Positions 23,901-32,414 of a stretch of 37,721 bases of DNA are shown here, piece by piece. The stretch is taken from positions 1 through 37,721 of the forward strand of contig CALDIB010000090.1 of NCBI GenBank assembly GCA_937902125.1, written 5' to 3'. The notes below the pieces were generated by a model, which was not told where the DNA came from, ran no database searches, and saw only the letters and a list, made by a program, of their open reading frames with translations. The first letter of the stretch is position 1. The number at the start of each line of letters is the position of its first letter. A program made the position numbers and the translations under genes. Origin of the DNA: an uncultured Treponema sp. Lineage in GTDB: Bacteria > Spirochaetota > Spirochaetia > Treponematales > Treponemataceae.

Positions 23901-25432
23901 TCGCTTCGCTTTTCGGCGGACAAACTTACCAAGCGGCCCGAAACCTCGTAGGCCGTATTTGACATAATTTCAGCCGGCTGCAAAAGCAAAATGTCCTTGT
24001 CAATTTGAACGCTCGCTTTTTTTCCCCTTTGCTTTTCCTTTTCGGTCGGCTCCACGCTTTTTGTTCCGTAACGAATCAAGTAAACGCTTCCAATGTAACG
24101 CTCGCTTGACTGCGAGTTGAATTGAATGACAAAGTCCGATTGCATTTGGGAAACAAAGTAAACGCCGCTTTCGCTGACAGTCTCGCTTTGAATTGAATAC
24201 GATCCGTTCTTAAATGTTATCAAGGCCCCGTCGGGAGCGGACCATTGGCGGATTTCCTCCAATCGGCTTCTAAACTCGTCAAGGTCTGTGGTGTCGATTT
24301 CGTTTGAAGGAAACTCGGTGGCGCTTTTCATCTTTTTATAGTTGCCGTTCCACAAGGCGTCGGCGCCGATTCTCATTCTAACATCGTCGTAAACATGAAC
24401 CCGCATTTCGTCAAGTCCCGTAAGGCTTATGTCAAAGCGGCGGCGGAGGTTTTCGATGGAAGCGTTCACGGTGCTCAAATAAATTCCGTTTCTATACAAA
24501 TTGGAGTTTTGCCAATTGTAAACTTCCTGAGACTCTCCTGCCAAAAATATGACCTCGGAATTTTTGTAGTCCAAAAAAATGTAGCGTATTTCGTCGCCCT
24601 CGTTGTCCGTCTTGTACCAAAGGCCGTTCAAATAATTGGCGAAGGTTTCAACCGTTCCGTCTTGAATTTTCGCCAGCGCCTCGGCGGCGATGTTTTTTCC
24701 GGCAACAAAAACTTGCCTGACTTGAACATAGCGCTGGGAATCCGCGTCCCAATCGTATTCGGTTTGGACTTGGCTTAACGAGCCGGCGCCTTCCCTTGTG
24801 TCGCTGGAATAAGTCCAAACGGGAAAGCTTCTGCCCGACGACTGGGAAAGTTCGTAAGTTTCAGTTCTGTTGTATTGCTGAATGAAAATCGTTCCGTCGC
24901 TTTTAAAGTCTCCAATTTTTGTCATGCCCCGTCTGGAGCAAAAATACATTTGCAAGACTGCGCTTCCGTCGTCGGCAAATCCTTGGTAAACCAAAGCCGT
25001 CCTGTGGTCGCCGGTGACATCCATTCCGTTGTAAGAAAAAGACTTGAATTGCGTCACTTCCGTTCTCAGTTCGCTCACCCTGTCATACAATGTCGTGGAG
25101 GAATTGTAAAGTCCCACAATCAAATAAAGAAAAGGATTGCCGGCCTTTTTTACAACCAAAATTTCATCGTCAAGGTTGTCGCCGTCCAAGTCGATTCCCA
25201 TGGAGCTGAGCAAAGTTTCGTCAGCCTTCAAGGGCATAAAGGAAACCACGCTTTGGTCCTCAACGCCAAGCGCGCTCTCGGAATCAGAAAGTCCTTTGGC
25301 GCTTGAATCCAGCGCTTGGTCTTTTTTTTCGGAAAGCGCCTTTTCGGCCACCTCCGACGTTTTTTTTGTCAGCAAAGTCACAAGCAGCGCCGCGGCTATC
25401 AACACAAAGAATGCGGCTAAAAATCTTCTCAT
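23897..25432 (-). CDS. membrane-anchored exported protein with a DxDxDxxDDE motif, unknown function
   Basis: The 511-residue protein starts with an uncleaved-looking membrane anchor (residues 3-21) and then a charged, disordered stretch. Residues 81-90 read DLDGDNLDDE, the type of acidic loop that binds calcium in FG-GAP or dockerin-like repeats. The rest is beta-rich with many Ser, Tyr and Asp, ending in a basic tail. It may belong to the exported treponemal proteins that databases label pallilysin-related adhesin, but I see no HExxH and hold this loosely. Its ATG overlaps the stop of the upstream gene (ATGA), so the two are translated as a pair. Confidence 0.7.
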   Translation of the reverse strand: MRRFLAAFFVLIAAALLVTLLTKKTSEVAEKALSEKKDQALDSSAKGLSDSESALGVEDQSVVSFMPLKADETLLSSMGIDLDGDNLDDEILVVKKAGNPFLYLIVGLYNSSTTLYDRVSELRTEVTQFKSFSYNGMDVTGDHRTALVYQGFADDGSAVLQMYFCSRRGMTKIGDFKSDGTIFIQQYNRTETYELSQSSGRSFPVWTYSSDTREGAGSLSQVQTEYDWDADSQRYVQVRQVFVAGKNIAAEALAKIQDGTVETFANYLNGLWYKTDNEGDEIRYIFLDYKNSEVIFLAGESQEVYNWQNSNLYRNGIYLSTVNASIENLRRRFDISLTGLDEMRVHVYDDVRMRIGADALWNGNYKKMKSATEFPSNEIDTTDLDEFRSRLEEIRQWSAPDGALITFKNGSYSIQSETVSESGVYFVSQMQSDFVIQFNSQSSERYIGSVYLIRYGTKSVEPTEKEKQRGKKASVQIDKDILLLQPAEIMSNTAYEVSGRLVSLSAEKRSD

Positions 25433-26595
25433 TTGAACTCCAAGTAGGCGCGGATTTTTTGAGCCAAAAGGCGTCTGCGCTCAGCGTTTGTTTCGCATTC
25501 GTCTTCCAACGAACCCAAAGGCCCGGCCATGGAAGAGGCGGCCCAAAAGCGAACGTCGTCCGCCTGACGGTCGTACGACTCGGCTCGGGAAGCGACCGGG
25601 GCCAAAAGGCTTGCGTTTGAAAGTTCGGTCTGAACGTCTTGACTTGAAAGCTGTCCTAAAATCAGGGACAAGTCCTTTTTGTTTTTTAGCAAGACCGCGA
25701 CAATTTGCGGCGCGACGATTCCGTGAGGCGCGCTTAAATCATAGCGGGGAAAAAAATCCGAATCGTAATACCTTATCAAATTGTATTCAAAGTCGCGGCG
25801 CTCGCTCAAAAACATGGCGAGGGCTCCGATTTTTCGTTCTTGCATATAATAGCGCAAATCGCCGTTGGAAACCCTCGTCCACCTTGGATGAATGAAATTT
25901 CTTTCCTGCATGGCCTTGATTTCGTCCAAAACTTTTGTCAATGATTCGGGCAAATCCCTTTTGTTCAAGCTGGAGGCTTGGGCCAACGCTTCCTGCGCCT
26001 TTTGATATTCGTCGGCGCCGTAAAAGGACTCCGCCATGACGCTTACAAAGCCAAACAAATCCTGATCGTTGGCTCCGGCGCAAACAAGGGGAAATTCAAC
26101 ACGCTCCTTCGCGCTTTCCAAATAACGCAAAAGCTCTCCGTAGTTTCTGGGGTTTTCCATTCCCATTTGCTTTTTTGAAATCTGATAATAGGATATTTCA
26201 AAATGGTCGAGCAAAAGAGGAAGCTCGTAATGGGCTCCGTCTTTTGCGGAAGCCTTGCGAATCGAAGTTGGCATGGACTCAAAAAGCGCTTCGTTCACAG
26301 GAACAAAGGAAGCGGCGCCTTTTTTTAAGGCGATGGAATTGCGGGAGATTAAAATCGAATATTTTTTTTGAAAGTTTTTTGGAAGGTCCGCGTCAGGATT
26401 CAAGTCGTAATAGCGGATTCCCTTCATGCTCATATTGTCGATTTGGGCTTTTATTCCGGACACAGTCCTTTGGTCAAGCCGGTAAAAGGCAACCTTTATG
26501 GTCCGCAAATTTATCGCCCAAAGGCAAATCAAAACTGCGGCCAATGCAAGCGCCGCTCCCGCTCCAATCAAAAGGCAAATCTTTTTTTTCAGCAT
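25429..26595 (-). CDS. membrane-anchored solute-binding-protein-like protein
   Basis: The 388-residue protein has one N-terminal membrane segment (about 5-28) and no lipobox cysteine at its end. The mature part shows the alternating pattern of extracellular solute-binding proteins: IKVAFYRLDQRTVSGIKAQI at the start, PVNEALF, ELPLLLDHFEISYY (a binding-protein-like hinge region), PRNYGELLRYL, FPLVCAGANDQDLFGF and APHGIVAPQIVAVL. No transporter genes are adjacent, so it may sense rather than import a ligand. It is coupled to the downstream acidic-motif protein. A TATAAT 8 bases before ATG 26595 predicts a nearly leaderless mRNA, though an AGAGGA also lies in those 8 bases. Confidence 0.6.
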   Translation of the reverse strand: MLKKKICLLIGAGAALALAAVLICLWAINLRTIKVAFYRLDQRTVSGIKAQIDNMSMKGIRYYDLNPDADLPKNFQKKYSILISRNSIALKKGAASFVPVNEALFESMPTSIRKASAKDGAHYELPLLLDHFEISYYQISKKQMGMENPRNYGELLRYLESAKERVEFPLVCAGANDQDLFGFVSVMAESFYGADEYQKAQEALAQASSLNKRDLPESLTKVLDEIKAMQERNFIHPRWTRVSNGDLRYYMQERKIGALAMFLSERRDFEYNLIRYYDSDFFPRYDLSAPHGIVAPQIVAVLLKNKKDLSLILGQLSSQDVQTELSNASLLAPVASRAESYDRQADDVRFWAASSMAGPLGSLEDECETNAERRRLLAQKIRAYLEFK

Positions 26596-26603
26596 TCCTC
26601 TAT

Positions 26604-26630
26604 ATTATAACAGAACGAGCCTTCTTGCAA
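26604..26630 (-). promoter_or_regulatory. promoter of the binding-protein-like gene
   Basis: On the minus strand TATAAT (26604-26609) is preceded at 15-16 bases by TTGCAA (26625-26630). Eight bases separate the -10 box from the ATG. It is divergent from the alaS promoter, about 50 bases away. Confidence 0.55.
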
Positions 26631-26658
26631 GCCCGCCCGCCCCGGACAAACGGGCTTA

Positions 26659-26687
26659 TTGACTAGCGCATTTCAATTCAATATAAT
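26659..26687 (+). promoter_or_regulatory. alaS promoter, leaderless arrangement
   Basis: TTGACT (26659-26664), 17 bases and TATAAT (26682-26687) form a near-consensus promoter ending 9 bases before the ATG. No purine-rich ribosome site lies in between. Confidence 0.7.
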
Positions 26688-26696
26688 TGAAAGACT

Positions 26697-28520
26697 ATGA
26701 CCGCTAACGAATTACGCTCAAAGTATATTGAATTTTTTAAGAGCAAAAACCATGTTGAGATTTCAGGCCAGTCCCTGATTCCAGAAAACGACCCGTCGGT
26801 TCTTTTTACAACGGCGGGAATGCACCCGCTTGTCCCCTACCTTTTGGGAGAAAAGCACCCGGCCGGAACGCGCCTGACCGACTACCAAAAATGCATCCGC
26901 ACCGGCGACATTGACGAAGTTGGCGACCCCAGCCACCTTACTTGCTTTGAAATGCTGGGAAACTGGTCTTTGGGCGACTACTTTAAAAAAGAATCCATCG
27001 CCTTTTCCTACGAATTTTTGACAAGCCCCAAATGGCTGGGCCTTGACCCCAAAAAGATTTCGGTCACAGTCTTTGCCGGAGACGAAAACGCTCCCCGCGA
27101 CGAGGACGCGGCCAACTACTGGAAAGAAAACGGCATGCCGGAAGACAAAATAGCCTACCTTCCCGCCAGCGACAACTGGTGGGCGGCCGGCCCCACAGGA
27201 CCTTGCGGCCCTGACACAGAGATTTTCTATTGGGTCGGCGAAGGCCTTCCCCCAAAAGGCTCAAACAAGGGAACTGACAGCGCCAACTGGATGGAAATTT
27301 GGAACAACGTTTTCATGCAGTTCAACCGCAAGGACGAAAAAACCTTGGAAGCCCTCCCAAAGCAGAATGTTGACACGGGCATGGGCTTGGAGCGAACGAA
27401 CTGCATTTTGCAAGGCAAAACATCCGTATACTTGACGGAAGTCTTTGAGCCAATCATCAAAAAAATTGAAGAGCTTTCCTCATACAAATACGGAAGCGAC
27501 GACGAAAAGGACAAGAGCGTCCGCATCATCGCCGACCACAGCCGCGCCTCGACCTTCATTTTGGGCGACCAGCGGGGCGTGACTCCCTCAAACTTGGGAG
27601 CCGGCTATGTCTTGCGCCGCCTTATCCGCCGAGCCGTCCGCCACGGAATGAAGTTGGGCATCGAAAAGGCTTTCTTGGCCCAAATCGCCGAGGCGGTTGT
27701 GGAAAACTTCAAGAACGCCTACCCTGAGCTTGAGCAGAACAAGGAAAAGATTTATAAGGAGCTTTCCGCAGAGGAAGACCGCTTCCGCCTTACGCTTAAA
27801 AACGGCGAGGCGGAGTTCCAAAAAATGCTTCCCAATCTTATGAAAAACCCCAAGAAGGTCATTTCAGGCAAGGTGGCCTTCCGCCTTTACGACACCTTTG
27901 GCTATCCCTTGGAGCTTACCCAAGAATTGGGAGCCGAGCATGGCTTTACGGTGGACATTGAAGGCTTTAAGGAAGCGGAAAAAAAGCACCAGGAAGCCTC
28001 AAAGAGCCTTGACGCCGGAAAAGCCAAGGGAGGCTTGGCCGAGCAGTCTGAAATAACCACAAAGTACCACACGGCAACCCACCTCTTGCAGCAAGCCTTG
28101 GTCAACGTTTTGGGCGACCAAGTTGCCCAAAAGGGAAGCAACATCAACAACGAGCGGATGCGCTTTGACTTTACTTTTGAACGGCCCATGACTCCTGAAG
28201 AAATCAAGAAAGTCGAGGACATCGTAAACCAAAAAATTAAGGAAGACCTTCCTGTGACCATGGAAATTCTTCCCCTTGAAAAGGCCAAGGAAGAAGGGGC
28301 CCGCGCTCTCTTTACAAATAAATATGGCGAGGACGTGAAGGTTTACACAATCGGCCGCGACCCCAAGTCCGACTGGTTCAGCAAGGAAGTTTGCGGCGGC
28401 CCCCATGTTCAGCATACGGCCCAAATCGGGGACTTTAAGATTACAAAAGAACAGTCGTCAAGCGCCGGCGTGCGCCGAATAAGGGCTGTAATCAGCGGAG
28501 GGCTTCCGCTGGACAAGTAG
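26697..28520 (+). CDS. alaS: alanine--tRNA ligase, short spirochaete form
   Basis: AlaRS charges tRNA-Ala. The 607-residue protein has the class II catalytic core (FTTAGMHPLVPYL near 37-49; RTGDIDEVGDPSHLTCFEMLGNWS near 68-91; GPTGPCGPDTE near 165-175; MGLERTNCILQG near 229-240), the helical tRNA-recognition part, and the editing domain with its zinc site H458xxxH462 and C566xxxH570. It stops at the end of the editing domain. The C-Ala region of the usual 870-residue enzyme is missing, as known for spirochaete AlaRS, so this is not a truncation. The promoter is 9 bases upstream, so translation is probably leaderless. It heads the block continuing with the SurA-N protein. Confidence 0.97.
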   Translation: MTANELRSKYIEFFKSKNHVEISGQSLIPENDPSVLFTTAGMHPLVPYLLGEKHPAGTRLTDYQKCIRTGDIDEVGDPSHLTCFEMLGNWSLGDYFKKESIAFSYEFLTSPKWLGLDPKKISVTVFAGDENAPRDEDAANYWKENGMPEDKIAYLPASDNWWAAGPTGPCGPDTEIFYWVGEGLPPKGSNKGTDSANWMEIWNNVFMQFNRKDEKTLEALPKQNVDTGMGLERTNCILQGKTSVYLTEVFEPIIKKIEELSSYKYGSDDEKDKSVRIIADHSRASTFILGDQRGVTPSNLGAGYVLRRLIRRAVRHGMKLGIEKAFLAQIAEAVVENFKNAYPELEQNKEKIYKELSAEEDRFRLTLKNGEAEFQKMLPNLMKNPKKVISGKVAFRLYDTFGYPLELTQELGAEHGFTVDIEGFKEAEKKHQEASKSLDAGKAKGGLAEQSEITTKYHTATHLLQQALVNVLGDQVAQKGSNINNERMRFDFTFERPMTPEEIKKVEDIVNQKIKEDLPVTMEILPLEKAKEEGARALFTNKYGEDVKVYTIGRDPKSDWFSKEVCGGPHVQHTAQIGDFKITKEQSSSAGVRRIRAVISGGLPLDK

Positions 28521-28609
28521 GAACGGCATGTCGCTTCGCTAATTTTGCGCTGGAAAGCGATTCAACCGCACGCGCCCGCGGGCTTGCAATCAAGGCGCGA
28601 CATTTTTTT
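28518..28609 (+). terminator. alaS-end structured terminator, TAGGAAC element copy 3
   Basis: The stop codon starts the string TAGGAACGG shared with the element at 32020. ATGTCGC (28528-28534) pairs perfectly with GCGACAT (28597-28603), followed by a T7 tract. The long loop contains smaller hairpins, including the palindrome GCCCGCGGGC (28574-28583). Confidence 0.55.
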
Positions 28610-28659
28610 GTAACCAAATGGAAACTTAAGTGGTTTAACCCACATATAAGGAATATTGT

Positions 28660-29754
28660 ATGAAAAGATTTGCTATTGGAACATTTGTGGCTTTGGCCGG
28701 AATCTTTGCCGCGACAGCGCAGGCTTCGCTTTTTACGCAGCTTGCCGTCGTAAAGTACGCTGACACAGAAGTTGTCACCGTAAAAGAAGTCAAGGACATT
28801 GTTGACACGCAGGAAAAAGAGGCCGGCAGAAAGCTGACTCCGCAAGAGCGCGAGCAAACCTATGAGACCATCATAAACCAAAAACTCATTATGCAGGCGG
28901 CAAAAAAAGCCAATGTAACCGCCAACGCGTCGGAAATCGACCAGGCATTTTTGGCCAACATTTCCCAGCAATTAAAGTTGCCCCGCGTTTACTCTGAAAA
29001 GGAGCTGAACGACTTGGTCATGGCCAACAAAAAAATGACTTTCGCCCAGTTTGTAAAAGAAGAAACCGGCATGAGCGTTGAAGAGGTCAAAAACCAAATC
29101 ATCCGCCCCGACCTTATTTGGAGGCGCTACCTTTTGTCCCAAAATCAAGAGGAATTGCAAAAAATCGCCGCCACAGACAAAGAAATCCGAGACTACTATG
29201 AATTGAACAAAACTCAATTCATCCGTCCTGACAGCCTCAAGATGTTCTTGGTGGCCGTTCCCAAAAAAGGCGACTCTTCGGCCTCCCGCGTCAAAATCGA
29301 GGGCTTGCTCAAGGACTTGAAGGCCGGCAAAAAGACCATCGACCAAATGCGCCGCGAAGGACAAAATCCCGACGCCGCCGGTTACGGAGCCGCCGATTTG
29401 TTCTTGATGAAAGTTCAGCAGCACGCCGCCCAACTTGGCGTTTCTTACGAGCGCTTGCTTAAGATTTTTGAAGAGGACTTGAACAAGCCCTCAGAAATTA
29501 TGGACGCGGGCGAAGTTTGGCAGTTCTACCAGCTTCTTGAAAAGTATCCCTTTAAGGCCTTGGAAATCAGCGATGTCATTCGCCCTGAGTCAACCCAGAC
29601 TGTTTACGAAACAATCCGCGCTTTGGTCACTCAGTCCAAGCAGATGCAATTTTTGGAGCAAAAGCGCCAAGAAATAATCAAGTCGCTCAACACCGCCGAC
29701 AACGTCACCCGCAAAAAGACAGGCGACGACTTGCTAAAGCTTCTTTCTTGGTAA
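28660..29754 (+). CDS. exported SurA-N-like protein (Tpn39b / basic membrane protein homologue)
   Basis: The 364-residue protein has a cleavable signal peptide (about 1-22, ATAQA-SL) and an N-terminal SurA-type chaperone region with TPQEREQTYETIINQKLIMQ around 60-80 and the helical FAQFVKEETGMSVEEVKNQI around 124-143. After that comes a segment (about 185-330) where a parvulin domain would be expected but its key motifs are not evident. By position between alaS and nusB it corresponds to T. pallidum TP1016 (Tpn39b), from memory. A role in periplasmic folding or outer-membrane protein delivery is inferred. AAGGA lies 7 bases before the ATG. Confidence 0.8.
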   Translation: MKRFAIGTFVALAGIFAATAQASLFTQLAVVKYADTEVVTVKEVKDIVDTQEKEAGRKLTPQEREQTYETIINQKLIMQAAKKANVTANASEIDQAFLANISQQLKLPRVYSEKELNDLVMANKKMTFAQFVKEETGMSVEEVKNQIIRPDLIWRRYLLSQNQEELQKIAATDKEIRDYYELNKTQFIRPDSLKMFLVAVPKKGDSSASRVKIEGLLKDLKAGKKTIDQMRREGQNPDAAGYGAADLFLMKVQQHAAQLGVSYERLLKIFEEDLNKPSEIMDAGEVWQFYQLLEKYPFKALEISDVIRPESTQTVYETIRALVTQSKQMQFLEQKRQEIIKSLNTADNVTRKKTGDDLLKLLSW

Positions 29755-29758
29755 TTGA

Positions 29759-30169
29759 ATGAACAGACACGACTCCCGCGTTGCCGCGATTCAAGGACTT
29801 TATTCTTGGGACATGAGCGAGGACAAAGAAGCCGCCGACGTCACTAGTTTCAATTGGATTGAAAACAAAAAGGACGGAGACGACTTGGCCTTTGCCCGCC
29901 TTATGCTCAGCGGCGCGCTTGAAAATCTGGAACAAATCGATTCGGAAATAAAAAAAAGGCTTTCTCCTTCTTGGGAATTTTCACGATTGAACAAGGTGAC
30001 GCTCGCAATCTTGCGGGCAAGCGCCTATTCCCTCATCTACCAAAAAGATTTGGAAAGCGCCATCATAATAAATGAGGCTGTTGAAATCGCAAAGTCTTTT
30101 GGCATAGACGACCAAGCGGCCTTTATAAACGGAATGCTTGACCGCATTGCCAAAGAGCTTCGCCAATGA
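29759..30169 (+). CDS. nusB: transcription antitermination protein NusB
   Basis: NusB pairs with NusE (S10) at boxA and keeps RNA polymerase on rRNA operons. The 136-residue protein is all-helical with the family marks: RVAAIQGLYSWD near the start, LSPSWEFSRLNKVTLAILRASAYSL in the centre and IIINEAVEIAKSFGIDDQAAFINGMLDRI at the end. It begins 4 bases after the preceding stop without a Shine-Dalgarno and ends overlapping the next start (ATGA), so it is translationally coupled on both sides. Confidence 0.96.
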   Translation: MNRHDSRVAAIQGLYSWDMSEDKEAADVTSFNWIENKKDGDDLAFARLMLSGALENLEQIDSEIKKRLSPSWEFSRLNKVTLAILRASAYSLIYQKDLESAIIINEAVEIAKSFGIDDQAAFINGMLDRIAKELRQ

Positions 30170-32022
30170 AAAAAAATCTGCTCGCCGGAGCGGCCCTCGC
30201 GCTTTGCGGATTCTTACTTTCATGCTCGTCAAAGGCAAAATCCGTGTCGATGACTTACGCGCTTGACGAAGCCGACCGCTACATAGAGCAGGGCTATCCC
30301 AACGACGCGCTTAAAATTCTTTCTTCCTGCGAAAAAAAAATAATTTCGCCTATGGAAGCGATTGGAGTTTACAAGCGCTATTTGGCGTTGGACAAAAAAA
30401 AATCCGCCGAAAACGTCCTTAAAAAAAATCTTAAGAAAAACCCGAACAATTTGGAATTGAACGCCGTTTACGTTCACTTCCTAAAAAACCAAGGCCGCTT
30501 TGACGAAGCCCTAAAGCGCTCAAACGCGCTGAAGGGAACAAATTACGGAGGGCTGCGCTCGGAATTGCGCTTTTTAAGCCTATTAAAAGACGGGCAAAAC
30601 AAAGACGCCCAAGCTCCGCAAGGCCAGGACTTTTTTTTAACGGACGAAATGCGCTCCCTTTATATTGACGCTTACAACTCAAGCGGAGACAACGCTTGGC
30701 TTAGAAACGCGGCTCTTTGCTCGCTAAAAGACGGCGAATACGGCGACGCTTTGGAAATGGTTCCAAGCCAAATAAAAAGTTCAAGCGACGCTTATTTTTG
30801 GTCGCTTGTTTTTTACGACAACAAAAAATTTGGCGAGGCCGCGGAAGAATTGCTTGAAGCCCAAAATTACATTGAAAAAAAGGAAGACCGATTTGCCGAC
30901 GGAACTGCGGAAACAAAAAAAATAGCTCCAATAGAAATAGTCTCGCTTTTGTCAGATTGCTATGTGAACATGGGCGAAGACAAAGAGGCCGAACGGGTCA
31001 GAAGCCAATTGATTGCCAGCATCGCCATGGAAGGCGGCTCTGACTCTCTGCTTGGAACCATGTATTTGAACAGCGCCCTTTACGCCTTGCAAAGAAACGA
31101 CGAGAACGCGGCATACAAAACCTTGACATTCGTAACTCAAAAATGGCCGGACTACGCTCCAGCCCTCATCGCTTACGGAAACTTTGCCTACAACAGTTCC
31201 CGCCGCGTGATGGACGACCCGCTTACAAAATCCCTTAGAGACGCCGGCGTGGTTTCAACCGACATGAAGCGCTTTGACAGCCTGCCAAGGCCTTCGGTCA
31301 GCGACGCCCTTTTGCGGATGAAGGAATCAATAGCAAGAACCCATGACGACGCCTTATATGTGGCCGCCTTGGAATTGGAAGACAAGATTGACGGTTCAAG
31401 CGACGAAAGAAGCCGGCTGGGAAGAATGTATAGAGTGCTTGAAAGAAACGCGATTTCGGCCGACTTGTATCCCGCGCAAATCGCTCGCTACGCCGTCCAC
31501 ACCCTTTTAAGGCTTGACCATTACGACGAGGCAAAGGATTTGTTTAAAAAATATTTAATCGCCCGCCACTCCATTGGAAAAGAACGGGAGTTTGAGGAGG
31601 ACTTAGTTCTTTGCCTGCCCAAAATGGAAATTTGGGAAATTGAGTTTGCGGCCTATTTTGCGGCAAAAGAAAAAAACACCGATTTGACAAAACGGCTTTA
31701 CGAGCGCGCGGTTTACGAAAGCGGATATTCGGCCGCTGGCGAAGGAGGCGAAATCAGCCCGGCGGCCGCGACTGAAAGCGCGGTCAACTTGGCCATGATT
31801 TATTCCAGCACCGGAAAAAAAGACAAGGCCTTGGAATTGTATGGCCGGGCTGGAAGCCGCGCTACGGACAATTTTTTGCGCTCTGAAATAATGTATAGAT
31901 TGGCCTGCGTTTACGAGGCAAAAAAAGACGCCGCGGCCGCCGTAAAAGCGCTGGAATACAGCTTGTATTTAAATCCAACTAACGGCAACGCGCGGCTTTT
32001 GTTAGGAAAATTCAAGGAATAG
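30166..32022 (+). CDS. TPR-repeat lipoprotein
   Basis: The 618-residue protein has a lipoprotein signal with lipobox LLSC (Cys20). The mature part is a solenoid of helical pairs: repeats near 35-60 (ADRYIEQGYPNDALKILSSCE), 90-125 (NNLELNAVYVHFLKNQGRFDEAL), 210-235, 455-475 (LDHYDEAKDLFKKYLI), 540-565 (AMIYSSTGKKDKALELYGRA) and 575-610 (YRLACVYEAKKDAAAAVKALEYSLYLNP). It is the counterpart by position of T. pallidum TP1014. Periplasmic TPR lipoproteins act as scaffolds in envelope complexes; the partner is unknown. It starts within the nusB stop. Confidence 0.82.
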   Translation: MKKNLLAGAALALCGFLLSCSSKAKSVSMTYALDEADRYIEQGYPNDALKILSSCEKKIISPMEAIGVYKRYLALDKKKSAENVLKKNLKKNPNNLELNAVYVHFLKNQGRFDEALKRSNALKGTNYGGLRSELRFLSLLKDGQNKDAQAPQGQDFFLTDEMRSLYIDAYNSSGDNAWLRNAALCSLKDGEYGDALEMVPSQIKSSSDAYFWSLVFYDNKKFGEAAEELLEAQNYIEKKEDRFADGTAETKKIAPIEIVSLLSDCYVNMGEDKEAERVRSQLIASIAMEGGSDSLLGTMYLNSALYALQRNDENAAYKTLTFVTQKWPDYAPALIAYGNFAYNSSRRVMDDPLTKSLRDAGVVSTDMKRFDSLPRPSVSDALLRMKESIARTHDDALYVAALELEDKIDGSSDERSRLGRMYRVLERNAISADLYPAQIARYAVHTLLRLDHYDEAKDLFKKYLIARHSIGKEREFEEDLVLCLPKMEIWEIEFAAYFAAKEKNTDLTKRLYERAVYESGYSAAGEGGEISPAAATESAVNLAMIYSSTGKKDKALELYGRAGSRATDNFLRSEIMYRLACVYEAKKDAAAAVKALEYSLYLNPTNGNARLLLGKFKE

Positions 32023-32069
32023 GAACGGTCAAAACTCGTTTCGCTCAAAGCCTTGACCTGTTCCTTTTC
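32020..32069 (+). terminator. TAGGAAC hairpin element, copy 2
   Basis: AGGAACGGTCAA (32021-32032, starting inside the stop TAG) pairs with TTGACCTGTTCCT (32053-32065) with a single bulged T, then TTTT. Layout and sequence match the element at 13718, and both lie between convergent genes. It probably ends the alaS block transcript. Confidence 0.65.
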
Positions 32070-32081
32070 GCGCCGCGATAA

Positions 32082-32357
32082 CTATTTTTCCAAAACGGCG
32101 ATGATGTCGCTCATTTTGCAGATAAGATATTCGTCGCCGTCAATCTTAACTTGAGTTCCAGAATATTTGTCATACATCACGCGGTCGCCTTTTTTTACGG
32201 TAATCGGGTCTTTTTCAGTTCCGGGACCAACAGCCTCAACAACGGCGGTTTGAGTTTTTTCCTGAGCCGCGTCGGGAATAATGATTCCTGAAGCGGTCTT
32301 GCTTTCTGCTTTTTCAGCTTTTAACAACACACGGTCAGCTAAAGGTTTAACTTTCAT
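32082..32357 (-). CDS. groES: co-chaperonin GroES
   Basis: GroES is the lid of the GroEL folding cage. The 91-residue protein has the whole family pattern: KVKPLADRVLLKAEKAE, the mobile loop SKTASGIIIPDAAQEKTQ (19-36), VVEAVGPG and GDRVMYDKYSGTQVKIDGDEYLIC. groEL is not adjacent, as in T. pallidum, where groES (TP1013) also stands alone at this place in the chromosome. AAGGAGC lies 8 bases before ATG 32357. No CIRCE (TTAGCACTC-N9-GAGTGCTAA) is visible in front, so HrcA control is not supported. Confidence 0.97.
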   Translation of the reverse strand: MKVKPLADRVLLKAEKAESKTASGIIIPDAAQEKTQTAVVEAVGPGTEKDPITVKKGDRVMYDKYSGTQVKIDGDEYLICKMSDIIAVLEK

Positions 32358-32378
32358 TTTTGATGCTCCTTACATTTA

Positions 32379-32407
32379 AAGATACGAAATTTTGGCTCAA
32401 AAGTCAA
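32379..32407 (-). promoter_or_regulatory. groES promoter
   Basis: On the minus strand TTGACT (32402-32407), 17 bases and TATCTT (32379-32384) precede a leader of about 15-20 nt with AAGGAGC. No heat-shock operator is visible. Confidence 0.7.
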
Positions 32408-32414
32408 ATTTTTT

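Noticed and set aside
28359..28520. alaS as a truncated gene
   Set aside because: The product lacks the C-Ala domain, but the short form of about 600 residues ending after the editing domain is normal for spirochaetes, and it ends with a proper stop and terminator-like element.
32358..32414. CIRCE heat-shock operator in front of groES
   Set aside because: No TTAGCACTC or GAGTGCTAA is present in the leader or promoter; only an ordinary promoter is seen.
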